In this document: positions 30,005-38,326 of the stretch, piece by piece
Layout: each line of letters opens with the position of its first letter
How positions within the stretch are numbered: position 1 is the stretch's first letter
Assembly (NCBI RefSeq): GCF_001258055.1
Contig: NZ_CVRM01000022.1
Location: 248,001 to 312,000, forward strand
Reading direction: 5' to 3'
DNA length: 64,000 nucleotides
Origin: Phaeobacter italicus
GTDB lineage: Bacteria > Pseudomonadota > Alphaproteobacteria > Rhodobacterales > Rhodobacteraceae
The notes under the pieces: model-generated
The model's database searches: none
Told to the model about the DNA's origin: nothing
The model's input: the letters and a program-made list of their open reading frames with translations, nothing else
Translations under genes and position numbers: made by a program

Positions 30005-31402
30005 ATGTTTCGTGCCATCCTGACCGCAGCAGGCCTGTTCCTGGCCACTCAGATCCCCACCACTCAGGCGCTCGCCGAGACCCGCGTGCCGCAGTCGCAG
30101 GCAGAGATCTCTTTGGGCTTTGCACCACTGGTGAAAGAGGCAGCCCCCGCAGTGGTGAACATCTACGCCAAGATCGTGCAGGAACAACGTCGCACGCCGT
30201 TCATGAACGATCCGTTCTTTGACGATTTCTTTCGTGGCCTGTCCAAGCCGCAACCACGGGTGCAGAACTCGCTGGGGTCGGGCGTAATCCTGTCAGCGGA
30301 CGGGATCGTGGTGTCGAACTATCACGTGGTGGGCATGGCGACCGATATCCGCGTGGTGACAACCGACCGGCGCGAATACGCCGCGCAGGTGGTATTGGCA
30401 GATGAGGCCAGCGATCTGGCAATCTTGCAGCTGCAAGATGCCGAAGGCCTGCCCTATCTGGAGCTGCGCGACAGCGATCAGGTCGAAGTGGGTGAACTGG
30501 CGCTGGCCATCGGCAACCCCTTTGGCGTGGGGCAGACCGTCAGCAGCGGCATCGTGTCGGGGCTGGCGCGCAGCGGTGCCGCCACCGGAGAGGGGCTGGG
30601 CTATTTCATTCAGACCGACGCCCCGATCAACCCCGGCAACTCTGGCGGGGCGCTGATTGACGTGAATGGCGATCTGATCGGGATCAACACCCGCATCGTG
30701 ACCCGCTCTGGCGGCTCCAACGGTATCGGCTTTGCCATCCCCGCCAATCTGGTGCGCGCCTTCATGCGGCAGGCCGATCAGGGCGCGGAGGAGTTCCAGC
30801 GCCCCTGGGCGGGCATGATGGGCCAGCCGGTTGATGCGGATCTTGCCGCCTCGCTTGGCATGGACCTGCCAGAAGGGATGGTGATCTCCGATCTCCACCC
30901 CGCGAGCCCCTTTGCCAAGGCCGGTTTCCAGGTGGGGGACGTGGTTCTGGATGTCGCCGGTCAGCCGGTGAATTCGCCCTCTGAAATGGTGTTTCGCATG
31001 TCAGTTGCAGGTCTGGGCGACACCGCAGAGGTCACGCGCCTGCGCGGCGGTGAACGCAGCGCGCTCCAGGTCGAAATGATGCTGGCCCCCGATGATCCGC
31101 CTGCTGATCCGCTGACCCTGAATGAGCGCAGCCCGCTGCCCGGTCTGACGGTGGCGCGCATCAACCCGCAATCGATCGTCCGTCTGCAACTGCCGATGTC
31201 GGCCAAGGGCGTGGTGATCACCGACCCCGGCGCCTATGGCGGCCGCGTGGGGCTGCGCCCCGGTGATATCATTCTCGCAATCAACGACACCGTGATCGAA
31301 ACACCGCAGGACGTGCCGAATGTGCTGGCCGCTGCGGGGCGCTGGATGAAGGTGGATCTCAACCGTCAGGGCCAGCGCGTCTCGCTGCGCTACAGGCTCT
31401 GA
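30005..31402 (+). CDS. periplasmic Do-family serine protease (DegP/HtrA-like)
   Basis: The 465-residue S1C protease has a signal peptide of about 24 residues (cut near AQALAE), then a trypsin-like domain with catalytic triad H107 (SNYHVVG), D137 (EASDLAIL) and S213 (NPGNSGGAL). Two PDZ domains follow (about 270-355 and 375-465). It degrades or refolds damaged periplasmic proteins. It follows the rplQ terminator with its own ribosome site (AACGGAG), and rarA starts only one base after its stop codon, so the two are probably co-transcribed despite unrelated roles. Confidence 0.92.
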   Translation: MFRAILTAAGLFLATQIPTTQALAETRVPQSQAEISLGFAPLVKEAAPAVVNIYAKIVQEQRRTPFMNDPFFDDFFRGLSKPQPRVQNSLGSGVILSADGIVVSNYHVVGMATDIRVVTTDRREYAAQVVLADEASDLAILQLQDAEGLPYLELRDSDQVEVGELALAIGNPFGVGQTVSSGIVSGLARSGAATGEGLGYFIQTDAPINPGNSGGALIDVNGDLIGINTRIVTRSGGSNGIGFAIPANLVRAFMRQADQGAEEFQRPWAGMMGQPVDADLAASLGMDLPEGMVISDLHPASPFAKAGFQVGDVVLDVAGQPVNSPSEMVFRMSVAGLGDTAEVTRLRGGERSALQVEMMLAPDDPPADPLTLNERSPLPGLTVARINPQSIVRLQLPMSAKGVVITDPGAYGGRVGLRPGDIILAINDTVIETPQDVPNVLAAAGRWMKVDLNRQGQRVSLRYRL

Positions 31403-31403
31403 T

Positions 31404-32738
31404 ATGGGCGATCTGTTCGACAGCGGAGAAGGCACAGACGGCAAGGCCGCAGCGGCAGCTGGCGGGCGGGATGTGAACCGCCCCCTTGCCGACCGGCTGC
31501 GCCCGCAGTCCCTGGCAGAGGTGATTGGCCAGACCCATGTTCTGGGTCCAGAGGCGCCGCTTGGCGTGATGCTGGCCTCCGGGTCCCTGTCTTCGCTGAT
31601 CCTGTGGGGCCCGCCGGGGGTAGGCAAGACCACCATCGCCCGGCTTCTGGCACGGGAAACCGATCTGCATTTTGTCCAGATCTCGGCGATTTTTTCCGGT
31701 GTGCCTGATCTCAAGAAGGTATTTGAAGCCGCCAAGATCCGTCGCCAGAACGGTCAGGGCACGTTGCTCTTCGTGGATGAGATCCACCGCTTCAACAAGG
31801 CCCAGCAGGACGGGTTTCTGCCGCATATGGAGGATGGCACCATCCTGCTGGTGGGGGCCACCACCGAAAACCCGTCGTTTGAGTTGAACGCCGCTGTGCT
31901 GTCGCGCAGTCAGGTGCTGGTGCTGGAACGGCTGTCGCTGGCAGATCTTGAGCGGCTGACCCAGCGCGCCGAACAGGAGCTGGGCCGCGGTCTTCCCCTG
32001 CTGCCCGATGCGCGCGATGCGCTGCATGAAATGGCGGATGGCGACGGGCGGATGTTGCTCAACCTGATCGAACAGGTCGCCGCCTGGAAAGTGCCTGCCC
32101 CCCTCGGCGCAGAGGCACTGGCGGCGCGGCTGATGCGGCGGGCTGCGAAATACGACAAGTCAGGGGACGAGCATTACAACCTGATTTCGGCCCTGCACAA
32201 ATCGATCCGTGGCTCTGACCCGGATGCGGCGCTCTATTGGCTTGGCCGGATGCTGGAGGGCGGTGAAGATCCCCGCTATCTGGCCCGCCGGCTGACGATG
32301 ATGTCGACAGAGGACATCGGCCTTGCCGACCCGCAGGCCAATACCGTGTGTCTGAATGCCTGGCAGACCTATGAGCGGCTTGGCAGCCCGGAGGGTGAGC
32401 TGGCGCTTGCCAATGCGGCGGTCTATCTGGCCCTGGCCCCGAAATCCAACGCGGTCTATGTCGGCATCAAGGCCGCACGGCGTCTGGCCAAGAAAACCGG
32501 CAGCGCCCCGCCGCCCAAGCATATCCTGAACGCGCCAACCAAGCTGATGTCGGAGCAGGGCTATGGTGATGGCTATGCCTACGACCACGACGCCGAAGAC
32601 GGGTTTTCCGGTCAGAACTACTTCCCCGACGGGGTGAAACGCCCGGTGCTCTACCAGCCGGTTGAACGCGGGTTTGAACGCGAGCTGAAACGGCGCAGCG
32701 AGTATTTCGCCAACCTCAGGACCAAGCGGAACAGCTGA
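31404..32738 (+). CDS. rarA: replication-associated recombination protein A, AAA+ ATPase
   Basis: The 444-residue RarA/MgsA ATPase acts at stalled replication forks. It has Walker A GPPGVGKTT (69-77), Walker B LLFVDEIHRFNK (D125-E126), the sensor region VGATTENPSFELN, and a C-terminal tetramerisation domain with SAPPPKHILNAPTKLM and YAYDHDAEDGFSGQNYFPD. Length is normal for the family. It directly follows the Do-family protease. No terminator was seen after it, but an intergenic repeat is present. Confidence 0.95.
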   Translation: MGDLFDSGEGTDGKAAAAAGGRDVNRPLADRLRPQSLAEVIGQTHVLGPEAPLGVMLASGSLSSLILWGPPGVGKTTIARLLARETDLHFVQISAIFSGVPDLKKVFEAAKIRRQNGQGTLLFVDEIHRFNKAQQDGFLPHMEDGTILLVGATTENPSFELNAAVLSRSQVLVLERLSLADLERLTQRAEQELGRGLPLLPDARDALHEMADGDGRMLLNLIEQVAAWKVPAPLGAEALAARLMRRAAKYDKSGDEHYNLISALHKSIRGSDPDAALYWLGRMLEGGEDPRYLARRLTMMSTEDIGLADPQANTVCLNAWQTYERLGSPEGELALANAAVYLALAPKSNAVYVGIKAARRLAKKTGSAPPPKHILNAPTKLMSEQGYGDGYAYDHDAEDGFSGQNYFPDGVKRPVLYQPVERGFERELKRRSEYFANLRTKRNS

Positions 32739-32773
32739 TCCGGCCTGGCTGCGCCAGACCGGGGCCTCCGGCG

Positions 32774-32798
32774 GGAGTATTTGGGGAAAGATGACAGC
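32774..32798 (+). repeat. 25-base dispersed intergenic repeat, copy 1
   Basis: Identical over 25 bases to 40541-40565, starting GGAGTATTTGGGG. Both copies lie shortly after the end of a transcription unit in a CCGG-rich context. Confidence 0.85.
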
Positions 32799-32873
32799 GA
32801 CGCCAGCTGCAAGCAAAGCAGCCATGCGCCAGCAAAACTTGACATCCACGCGCCAGCCGGCGACAGACCGTTG

Positions 32874-33254
32874 ATGGTTTTTTCGGTTCTATATGTGGCC
32901 CTGGGCGGCGCGATCGGCGCCTGCTGCCGCTATCTGGCCGGTTTGGGGATCACCCGCCTGGTTGGAGTGGGGGAATTCCCCGTGGCGATCCTGACGGTGA
33001 ATGTGATCGGCTCTTTCCTGATGGGGGCTTTTGTTGTCACGGCGGCCCATAAGGGGTTGAGCCACCTGAGCCCCCTTGTGATGACCGGCCTTCTGGGCGG
33101 CTTCACGACGTTTTCGGCCTTCTCGCTTGAGACGGCCAACCTGATCGAGCGCGGCGCCTTCGGGCAGGCTGCGCTATATGTGCTTTTGTCCGTGGGCCTG
33201 TCGGTCGGCGGGCTGTTTTTGGGCCTGATGGCGGCCAGAGGAGTGTTCGCATGA
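32874..33254 (+). CDS. fluC: fluoride exporter FluC
   Basis: The 126-residue membrane protein of the CrcB/Fluc family has four membrane segments. Diagnostic motifs are LGGAIGACCRYLAG, ILTVNVIGSFLMGAF with the channel asparagine, and GLLGGFTTFSAFS with the pore TTFS loop. Fluc channels work as antiparallel dimers that expel fluoride. The ATG at 32874 gives the standard length, while the longer frame includes repeat DNA. It overlaps the pseudouridine synthase by 4 bases. No fluoride riboswitch was recognised upstream. Confidence 0.95.
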   Translation: MVFSVLYVALGGAIGACCRYLAGLGITRLVGVGEFPVAILTVNVIGSFLMGAFVVTAAHKGLSHLSPLVMTGLLGGFTTFSAFSLETANLIERGAFGQAALYVLLSVGLSVGGLFLGLMAARGVFA

Positions 33255-34297
33255 GCGGCGTACAGATGATTACCGTCACAGAAGATGACGCAGGCCAGCG
33301 CATTGACCGCTGGTTGCGGCGTCTGTTTCCGCATGTGAGCCAGGGGCGCATCGAAAAGATGTGCCGCAAGGGCGAGCTGCGGTTGGATGGCGGGCGGGTC
33401 AAGGCCAGCTCTCGGGTTGAGGCGGGGCAGACCGTGCGCGTGCCGCCGCTGCCTGCGTCGGATCTGAAACCGGCCGAGGCACCGAGCCGCCGGATTTCCG
33501 ATGCGGATGCCAAGATGATCCGGGGCTGCGTGATCTACAAGGATGACGCGGTGATCGTGCTGAACAAACCAGCGGGGCTTGCGGTGCAGGGGGGCAGCGG
33601 CACCACCAAACATGTGGATGGGCTGTCCGAGGCGCTGAAGTTTGATGCCGAGGAAAAGCCCCGTCTGGTGCACCGGCTGGACAAGGACACGTCGGGCGTT
33701 CTGGTTCTGGCCCGCACCCGTCAGGCCGCACAGGCCCTGACCGCGGCCTTCCGTCATCATGCCACCCGCAAGATCTATTGGGCGCTGGTGGCCGGCGTGC
33801 CGACACCCTATCTGGGCGAGATCAAATGTGGTCTGGTCAAGGCGCCGGGGCACGGCAAATCCGGTGAGGGCGAGAAAATGATCGCCATCCACTCCAACGA
33901 AGTGGACAGCACGCCGGGCGCCAAACGTTCGCATACGCAATATGCCACGCTCTACCGCGTGGCGAGCCGTGCGGCCTGGGTTGCGATGGAGCCGATCACC
34001 GGCCGCACCCATCAGCTGCGCGCGCATATGGCCGAGATCGGCCACCCGATTGCCGGCGATGGCAAATATGGTGGATCGGGTCAGGAAAACCTGGGCGATG
34101 GCTGGGGCGCGCAGCTGGGGGGGATCATCTCCAAGAAGCTGCATCTGCACTGCCGTCGCATGGCGTTTGAACATCCGACCACCAAGAAACCGCTGTCGAT
34201 CACCGCACCGTTGCCGGAGCATATGAAAGAGAGCTGGGACACCTTTGGCTGGAGCGAGGATCTGGCTGAGGACGATCCCTTCGAGAGCCTGCGATAA
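33251..34297 (+). CDS. rluC: 23S rRNA pseudouridine synthase, RluC/RluD family
   Basis: The 348-residue enzyme has an N-terminal S4 RNA-binding domain (residues 10-66, RIDRWLRRLFPHVSQGRI) and a catalytic domain with the RluA-family motif HRLDKDTSG, catalytic D144, followed by KIYWALVAG and GRTHQLRAHMAEIGHPI. It converts uridines of 23S rRNA to pseudouridine; RluC is the closest match by length and motif position, but RluD-type specificity is possible. It overlaps fluC by ATGA and precedes a HAD phosphatase gene by 11 bases. Confidence 0.88.
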   Translation: MSGVQMITVTEDDAGQRIDRWLRRLFPHVSQGRIEKMCRKGELRLDGGRVKASSRVEAGQTVRVPPLPASDLKPAEAPSRRISDADAKMIRGCVIYKDDAVIVLNKPAGLAVQGGSGTTKHVDGLSEALKFDAEEKPRLVHRLDKDTSGVLVLARTRQAAQALTAAFRHHATRKIYWALVAGVPTPYLGEIKCGLVKAPGHGKSGEGEKMIAIHSNEVDSTPGAKRSHTQYATLYRVASRAAWVAMEPITGRTHQLRAHMAEIGHPIAGDGKYGGSGQENLGDGWGAQLGGIISKKLHLHCRRMAFEHPTTKKPLSITAPLPEHMKESWDTFGWSEDLAEDDPFESLR

Positions 34298-34308
34298 GGC
34301 CTGCGCCG

Positions 34309-34971
34309 ATGAGCGATGCGTTGCGCCTGATCCTGTTTGATGTGGATGGCACCTTGGCCGACAGCCTGGGGGCGATCACCTCGGCGATGGCGGCGGCGTT
34401 TGCCGGCGCTGGCCTGCCGTCGCCCAGCCGGGCGGAGATCCTGTCGATTGTGGGTCTGTCATTGCCGCTGGCGATGGCCGAACTGGCGGGGGAGCAGCCA
34501 GCGGATGTGCAGGCGGTTCTGGTCGAGGGCTACAAGTCGGCCTATAAATCCGCCCGTCTGGCTGCAGGCGCCGGGCATTCGCCGCTTTATCCCGGTGCGG
34601 CAGAGGTTCTGGCAGAGCTGAACGCTGTTCCCGAATACCTGCTGGGGGTGGCCACCGGCAAATCGCAGCGCGGGCTCGATGCGCTGATCGAAGCCCATGA
34701 GCTGCGGTGTTTCGTGACCCGCCAATGCGCCGATCACCACCCGTCCAAACCGCATCCGTCGATGGTTCTGCGCGCGATGGCGGAAACCGGGGTGCGGCCC
34801 GAAGATACGGTGATGATTGGCGACACCAGTTTCGACATCGATATGGGACGTGCGGCAGGTGTGCGCACGATTGCGGTCGACTGGGGATTTCACCCGGCAG
34901 AGCGGCTGGGTGCGGATCACATCATCAAGAGCTTTGGCGAACTGGCGCCCCTGTTGCGCAACACTTGGTAA
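34309..34971 (+). CDS. HAD-superfamily phosphatase (subfamily IA)
   Basis: The 220-residue protein has all four HAD motifs: DVDGT with nucleophile D11 and acid D13, a threonine motif VATGKSQRGL, a lysine in HHPSKPHPSMV, and GDTSFDIDMGRAAGV. A small helical cap follows motif I. It resembles phosphoglycolate phosphatase-like enzymes, but the substrate is not determinable. It belongs to the fluC-rluC-HAD-ATP12 run, with only 22 bases to the next gene. Confidence 0.88.
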   Translation: MSDALRLILFDVDGTLADSLGAITSAMAAAFAGAGLPSPSRAEILSIVGLSLPLAMAELAGEQPADVQAVLVEGYKSAYKSARLAAGAGHSPLYPGAAEVLAELNAVPEYLLGVATGKSQRGLDALIEAHELRCFVTRQCADHHPSKPHPSMVLRAMAETGVRPEDTVMIGDTSFDIDMGRAAGVRTIAVDWGFHPAERLGADHIIKSFGELAPLLRNTW

Positions 34972-34993
34972 GACACCGGAGAGGTCTGACAAC

Positions 34994-35701
34994 ATGAGCG
35001 AGTGGAAACAGAAACGATTCTGGAAAGAGGTCACCGTGGCCGACACCGAGGGCGGCTTTGCGGTTGAGCTGGATGGGCGTCGGATCAAGACGCCAGCCAA
35101 GGCTGCGCTGGTGGTTCCAAGCCGTGCGATGGCGGATGCTATTGCAGCGGAATGGGATGCACAGACCGAATCAGTCGACCCCTCGACGATGCCTACGACT
35201 CGTTCTGCGAATGCTGCAATCGACAAGGTGTCGCATCAGCATGGCGAAGTGTCGGATATGCTGGCGGACTACGGTGATTCCGATCTTTTGTGCTATCGCG
35301 CGGACAGTCCGGCGGAACTGGTGGCCCGTCAGGCCGAAAGCTGGGATCCGGCACTGGCCTGGGCAGAAGAGGTTCTGGGCGCAAAGCTGGCACCGCGCAG
35401 CGGCATCCTGCATGTGGCCCAGGATGCAGCCGCTGTCGCCCGTTTGCGCGGCTTAGTGCATGAAATGTCAGCATTTCAGCTGGCCGCCTTTCACGATCTC
35501 GTGTCCATGTCGGGCTCTCTTGTGCTGGGATTTGCCGCCGCTCGCGACTGGCGTCCGGCCGAGGAAATCTGGCAGATTTCGCGGCTGGATGAGCTGTGGC
35601 AGGAGGAACAATGGGGCAAAGACGACGAGGCGAGCGCAACAGCTGAATTGAAACGGCTCGCCTTTATGCACGCCAAGCGATTCTACGATTTTTCCAGCTG
35701 A
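34994..35701 (+). CDS. ATP12 family F1-ATPase assembly chaperone
   Basis: The 235-residue protein starts MSEWKQKRFWKEVTV and has the ATP12 hallmarks FAVELDGRRIKTPAK, AIAAEWDAQ, MPTTRSANAAID and CYRADSPAELVARQ, with a C-terminal helical part. In mitochondria ATP12 holds the alpha subunit of F1 before assembly, and the bacterial forms are found mainly in Alphaproteobacteria. The ATG at 34994 has a GGAGAGG site, while the longer frame lies inside the HAD gene. It is the last gene of its run. Confidence 0.92.
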   Translation: MSEWKQKRFWKEVTVADTEGGFAVELDGRRIKTPAKAALVVPSRAMADAIAAEWDAQTESVDPSTMPTTRSANAAIDKVSHQHGEVSDMLADYGDSDLLCYRADSPAELVARQAESWDPALAWAEEVLGAKLAPRSGILHVAQDAAAVARLRGLVHEMSAFQLAAFHDLVSMSGSLVLGFAAARDWRPAEEIWQISRLDELWQEEQWGKDDEASATAELKRLAFMHAKRFYDFSS

Positions 35702-35741
35702 TGCAATAAATTACCGAAAATGCGCGCGTGCCGCAAAAATC

Positions 35742-35753
35742 GTGCGCGCGCAC
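35742..35753. repeat. 12-base palindrome between A tracts, upstream of aapJ
   Basis: GTGCGCGCGCAC with AAAAA on both sides, and a partial copy just before it (35721-35731), in the 231-base leader region of aapJ. It could be an operator or a cruciform site. No -35/-10 pair nearby was convincing apart from a weak TTGACG at 35797. Confidence 0.4.
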
Positions 35754-35932
35754 AAAAATGTTCTCTATACGGCCATCGAAATTCCTGATCACAGACTTGA
35801 CGTTTGTTGATGAATGCGACCACACTCGCATCTGAAAGGGGGGCAAATCCCCGTTTCGCAACCGTTATCCGGCATGGCTGGTGCCGGTCAAAAAGAGCCG
35901 CCAAATAGGCGGACTATCAGGAAGAGGTAAAC

Positions 35933-36949
35933 ATGAAGAATAAGGTATTTCTGGGCGCGCTGACTGTTGCTGGTCTGGCCGCTGGTGCAGCTGCGGCGGG
36001 CACCCTTGATGACGTCAAGGCGCGTGGCAAGCTGAACTGCGGTGTGACCACCGGTCTGGTTGGCTTTGCTGCGCCCAATGCCAATGGCGAATGGGAAGGC
36101 TTTGACGTTGCGGTCTGCCGCGCGGTTGCTGCTGCTGTTCTGGGTGACTCCACCGCTGTTGAATTCGTTCCGACCACCGGTAAGACACGCTTTACCGCGC
36201 TGGCATCCGGCGAGATCGACATGCTGGCCCGTAACACCACCTGGACCTTCTCCCGCGACGTCGACCTGAAGTTCGAATTCGTCGGCATCAACTACTACGA
36301 CGGTCAGGGCTTCATGGTCCCCAAAGACCTCGGCGTATCCTCCGCGAAGGAACTGGACGGCGCGACCGTTTGTATCCAGACCGGCACCACCACCGAGCTG
36401 AACCTGGCGGACTTCTTCCGCTCCAACAACATCAGCTACGAGCCGGTTCCGATCGAAACCAACGCAGAAGCGCAGCAGCAGTATCTGGCTGGCGCCTGTG
36501 ACGTTTACACCACCGACGCATCCGGTCTGGCGGCAACCCGCGCGACCTTTGACGATCCGGCTGGCCACGTCCTGCTGCCCGAAATCATCTCCAAAGAGCC
36601 GCTGGGCCCGCTGGTCCGTCACGGCGACCACGAGTGGGGTGACGTTGTTCGCTGGAGCCTGAACGCGCTGATCGCAGCTGAAGAGCTGGGCGTGACCTCC
36701 GCCAACATCAACGAGATGGCAGCTGGCACCGAGAACCCGGAAATCAACCGTCTGCTGGGCACCGAAGGTACCCTGGGCGAGATGCTGGGCCTGTCTGCTG
36801 ACTGGGCGAAAAACGCTGTTGCCGCTGGCGGTAACTATGGCGAAGTCTTCGCGAAAAACATCGGTGAAGACACTCCGATCGGTCTGGCACGCGGCCTGAA
36901 CGCTCAGTGGACCGAAGGTGGTCTGCTGTACGCACCGCCGTTCCGCTAA
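35933..36949 (+). CDS. aapJ: general L-amino acid ABC transporter, periplasmic binding protein
   Basis: The 338-residue solute-binding protein has a signal peptide of about 22 residues (MKNKVFLGALTVAGLAAG). AapJ-type features are DDVKARGKLNCGVTTGLVGF, the family-3 SBP signature GFDVAVCRAVAAAVLGD, and MLARNTTWTFSRDV. It delivers a broad range of L-amino acids to AapQM. A GAGG site precedes the ATG. A strong hairpin after the stop probably keeps this subunit more abundant than the membrane subunits. Confidence 0.95.
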   Translation: MKNKVFLGALTVAGLAAGAAAAGTLDDVKARGKLNCGVTTGLVGFAAPNANGEWEGFDVAVCRAVAAAVLGDSTAVEFVPTTGKTRFTALASGEIDMLARNTTWTFSRDVDLKFEFVGINYYDGQGFMVPKDLGVSSAKELDGATVCIQTGTTTELNLADFFRSNNISYEPVPIETNAEAQQQYLAGACDVYTTDASGLAATRATFDDPAGHVLLPEIISKEPLGPLVRHGDHEWGDVVRWSLNALIAAEELGVTSANINEMAAGTENPEINRLLGTEGTLGEMLGLSADWAKNAVAAGGNYGEVFAKNIGEDTPIGLARGLNAQWTEGGLLYAPPFR

Positions 36950-36960
36950 GACCCATTTGG

Positions 36961-36991
36961 AAAAGGGCGCAGGTCATCCTGCGCCCTTTTT
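36961..36991 (+). terminator. partial terminator between aapJ and aapQ
   Basis: A 13-base stem (36961-36973 with 36978-36990), TCAT loop and T run follow the aapJ stop codon. It is typical of binding-protein genes that are over-expressed relative to downstream permeases. Confidence 0.85.
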
Positions 36992-37090
36992 CCTCCCTAC
37001 CTATCCTAACAAAAACGCTTCAGGTTTTTCGCGAGCAGGGAACCAACTCTGCCGAACAGATGACCTGTAAGCCACGGGGATCACTCATTC

Positions 37091-38323
37091 ATGTCAACTC
37101 TCACTGACCCACCAAAGGAGCAGTTTCAGCTGTCCATGTTGGTCAACGATACCCGCTATCGTTCGTTGACCTTCCAGGCGATTGCTGCGCTCGTCCTGGC
37201 CTTGGCCATCTGGTATCTCGGCAACAACCTGATCCAGAACCTTCGCGCTGCCGGTCTGAATATCTCTTATAACTTCCTTGGGGATCCGTCCGGCTACGAC
37301 ATCAACCAGCGCCTTGTGGAATACGACAGCCAGTCGAGCCACGCACGTGCCGCGCTTGTCGGGGTTCTCAACACCCTGCTGGTGTCTGTTCTGGCCTGTA
37401 TCACTGCAACCATCTTTGGTGTGATTGCGGGTGTTCTGCGTCTGTCCAACAACTGGCTCGTATCCAAGTTGATGGCGGTTTACGTGGAAATCTTCCGCAA
37501 TATCCCGGTCCTGATCTGGATCATCATCATCTTTACCATCATGACCGCCGTGATGCCTGGCCCACGGGAATTCCGTGGTGACAATGCCACGTCGAGCATG
37601 GTGCTTGACCTCTTTGCCTTTACCAACCGCGGCGTCTACATCCCGATGCCCTGGTTTGAGACGGGTCTTTTTGCCTCTGCCACGATGAACTGGCTGCTGG
37701 TCATCGCGACCCTCGTTGGGTCATTCTTCGTGATGCGCAAGGTCGAGAACAACGCGACCAAAACGCAGGAAGAAACCGGTATCCGCCCCAACACCAAATG
37801 GATCGCTCTGGGCGTCTGGCTGGTGCCGCTGGTGCTGCTGTTGTTCCTGATGGGTCTGTCCTGGGAAGTTCCGGCGCTCAAGGGCTTCAACTTCTCCGGC
37901 GGTATCAAAATCGGTGGTCCGCTGATCGCCCTGTGGTTCGCCCTGTCGATCTACACCGGTGCCTTCATCGCGGAAAACGTCCGTGCGGGTATCCAGGCGA
38001 TCAACAAAGGCCAGACCGAAGCCGCCGCGGCACTGGGTCTGCGTCCGGGCCGGATCATGAACCTCGTCGTACTGCCGCAGGCACTGCGCGTGATCATTCC
38101 GCCGCTGATCTCCAACTTCCTCAACATCACCAAGAACTCCTCGCTGGCGATTGCCGTGGGCTATGCCGATATCACCGCGACCCTGGGCGGCATCACGCTG
38201 AACCAGACGGGCCGTGCGATTGAATGCGTGCTTCTGCTGATGCTGTTCTATCTCACCGCGTCGTTGACCATCTCCATGGTGATGAACGTCTACAACGCCT
38301 CTGTGAAACTGAAGGAGCGCTGA
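37091..38323 (+). CDS. aapQ: general L-amino acid ABC transporter permease AapQ
   Basis: The 410-residue inner-membrane permease has an N-terminal segment, a long periplasmic insert typical of AapQ, and a C-terminal HisM-type core. The core holds the ATPase-contacting EAA loop TEAAAALGLRPGRIMNLVVLPQALRVIIPP. The region AALVGVLNTLLVSVLACITATIFGVIAG begins the permease domain. It forms a heterodimer with AapM. aapM begins 3 bases after its stop codon. Confidence 0.95.
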   Translation: MSTLTDPPKEQFQLSMLVNDTRYRSLTFQAIAALVLALAIWYLGNNLIQNLRAAGLNISYNFLGDPSGYDINQRLVEYDSQSSHARAALVGVLNTLLVSVLACITATIFGVIAGVLRLSNNWLVSKLMAVYVEIFRNIPVLIWIIIIFTIMTAVMPGPREFRGDNATSSMVLDLFAFTNRGVYIPMPWFETGLFASATMNWLLVIATLVGSFFVMRKVENNATKTQEETGIRPNTKWIALGVWLVPLVLLLFLMGLSWEVPALKGFNFSGGIKIGGPLIALWFALSIYTGAFIAENVRAGIQAINKGQTEAAAALGLRPGRIMNLVVLPQALRVIIPPLISNFLNITKNSSLAIAVGYADITATLGGITLNQTGRAIECVLLLMLFYLTASLTISMVMNVYNASVKLKER

Positions 38324-38326
38324 GAC

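Noticed and set aside
32739-32873. Fluoride riboswitch upstream of fluC
   Set aside because: I looked for the crcB RNA pattern and did not see its conserved segments; the gap mostly holds the dispersed repeat.
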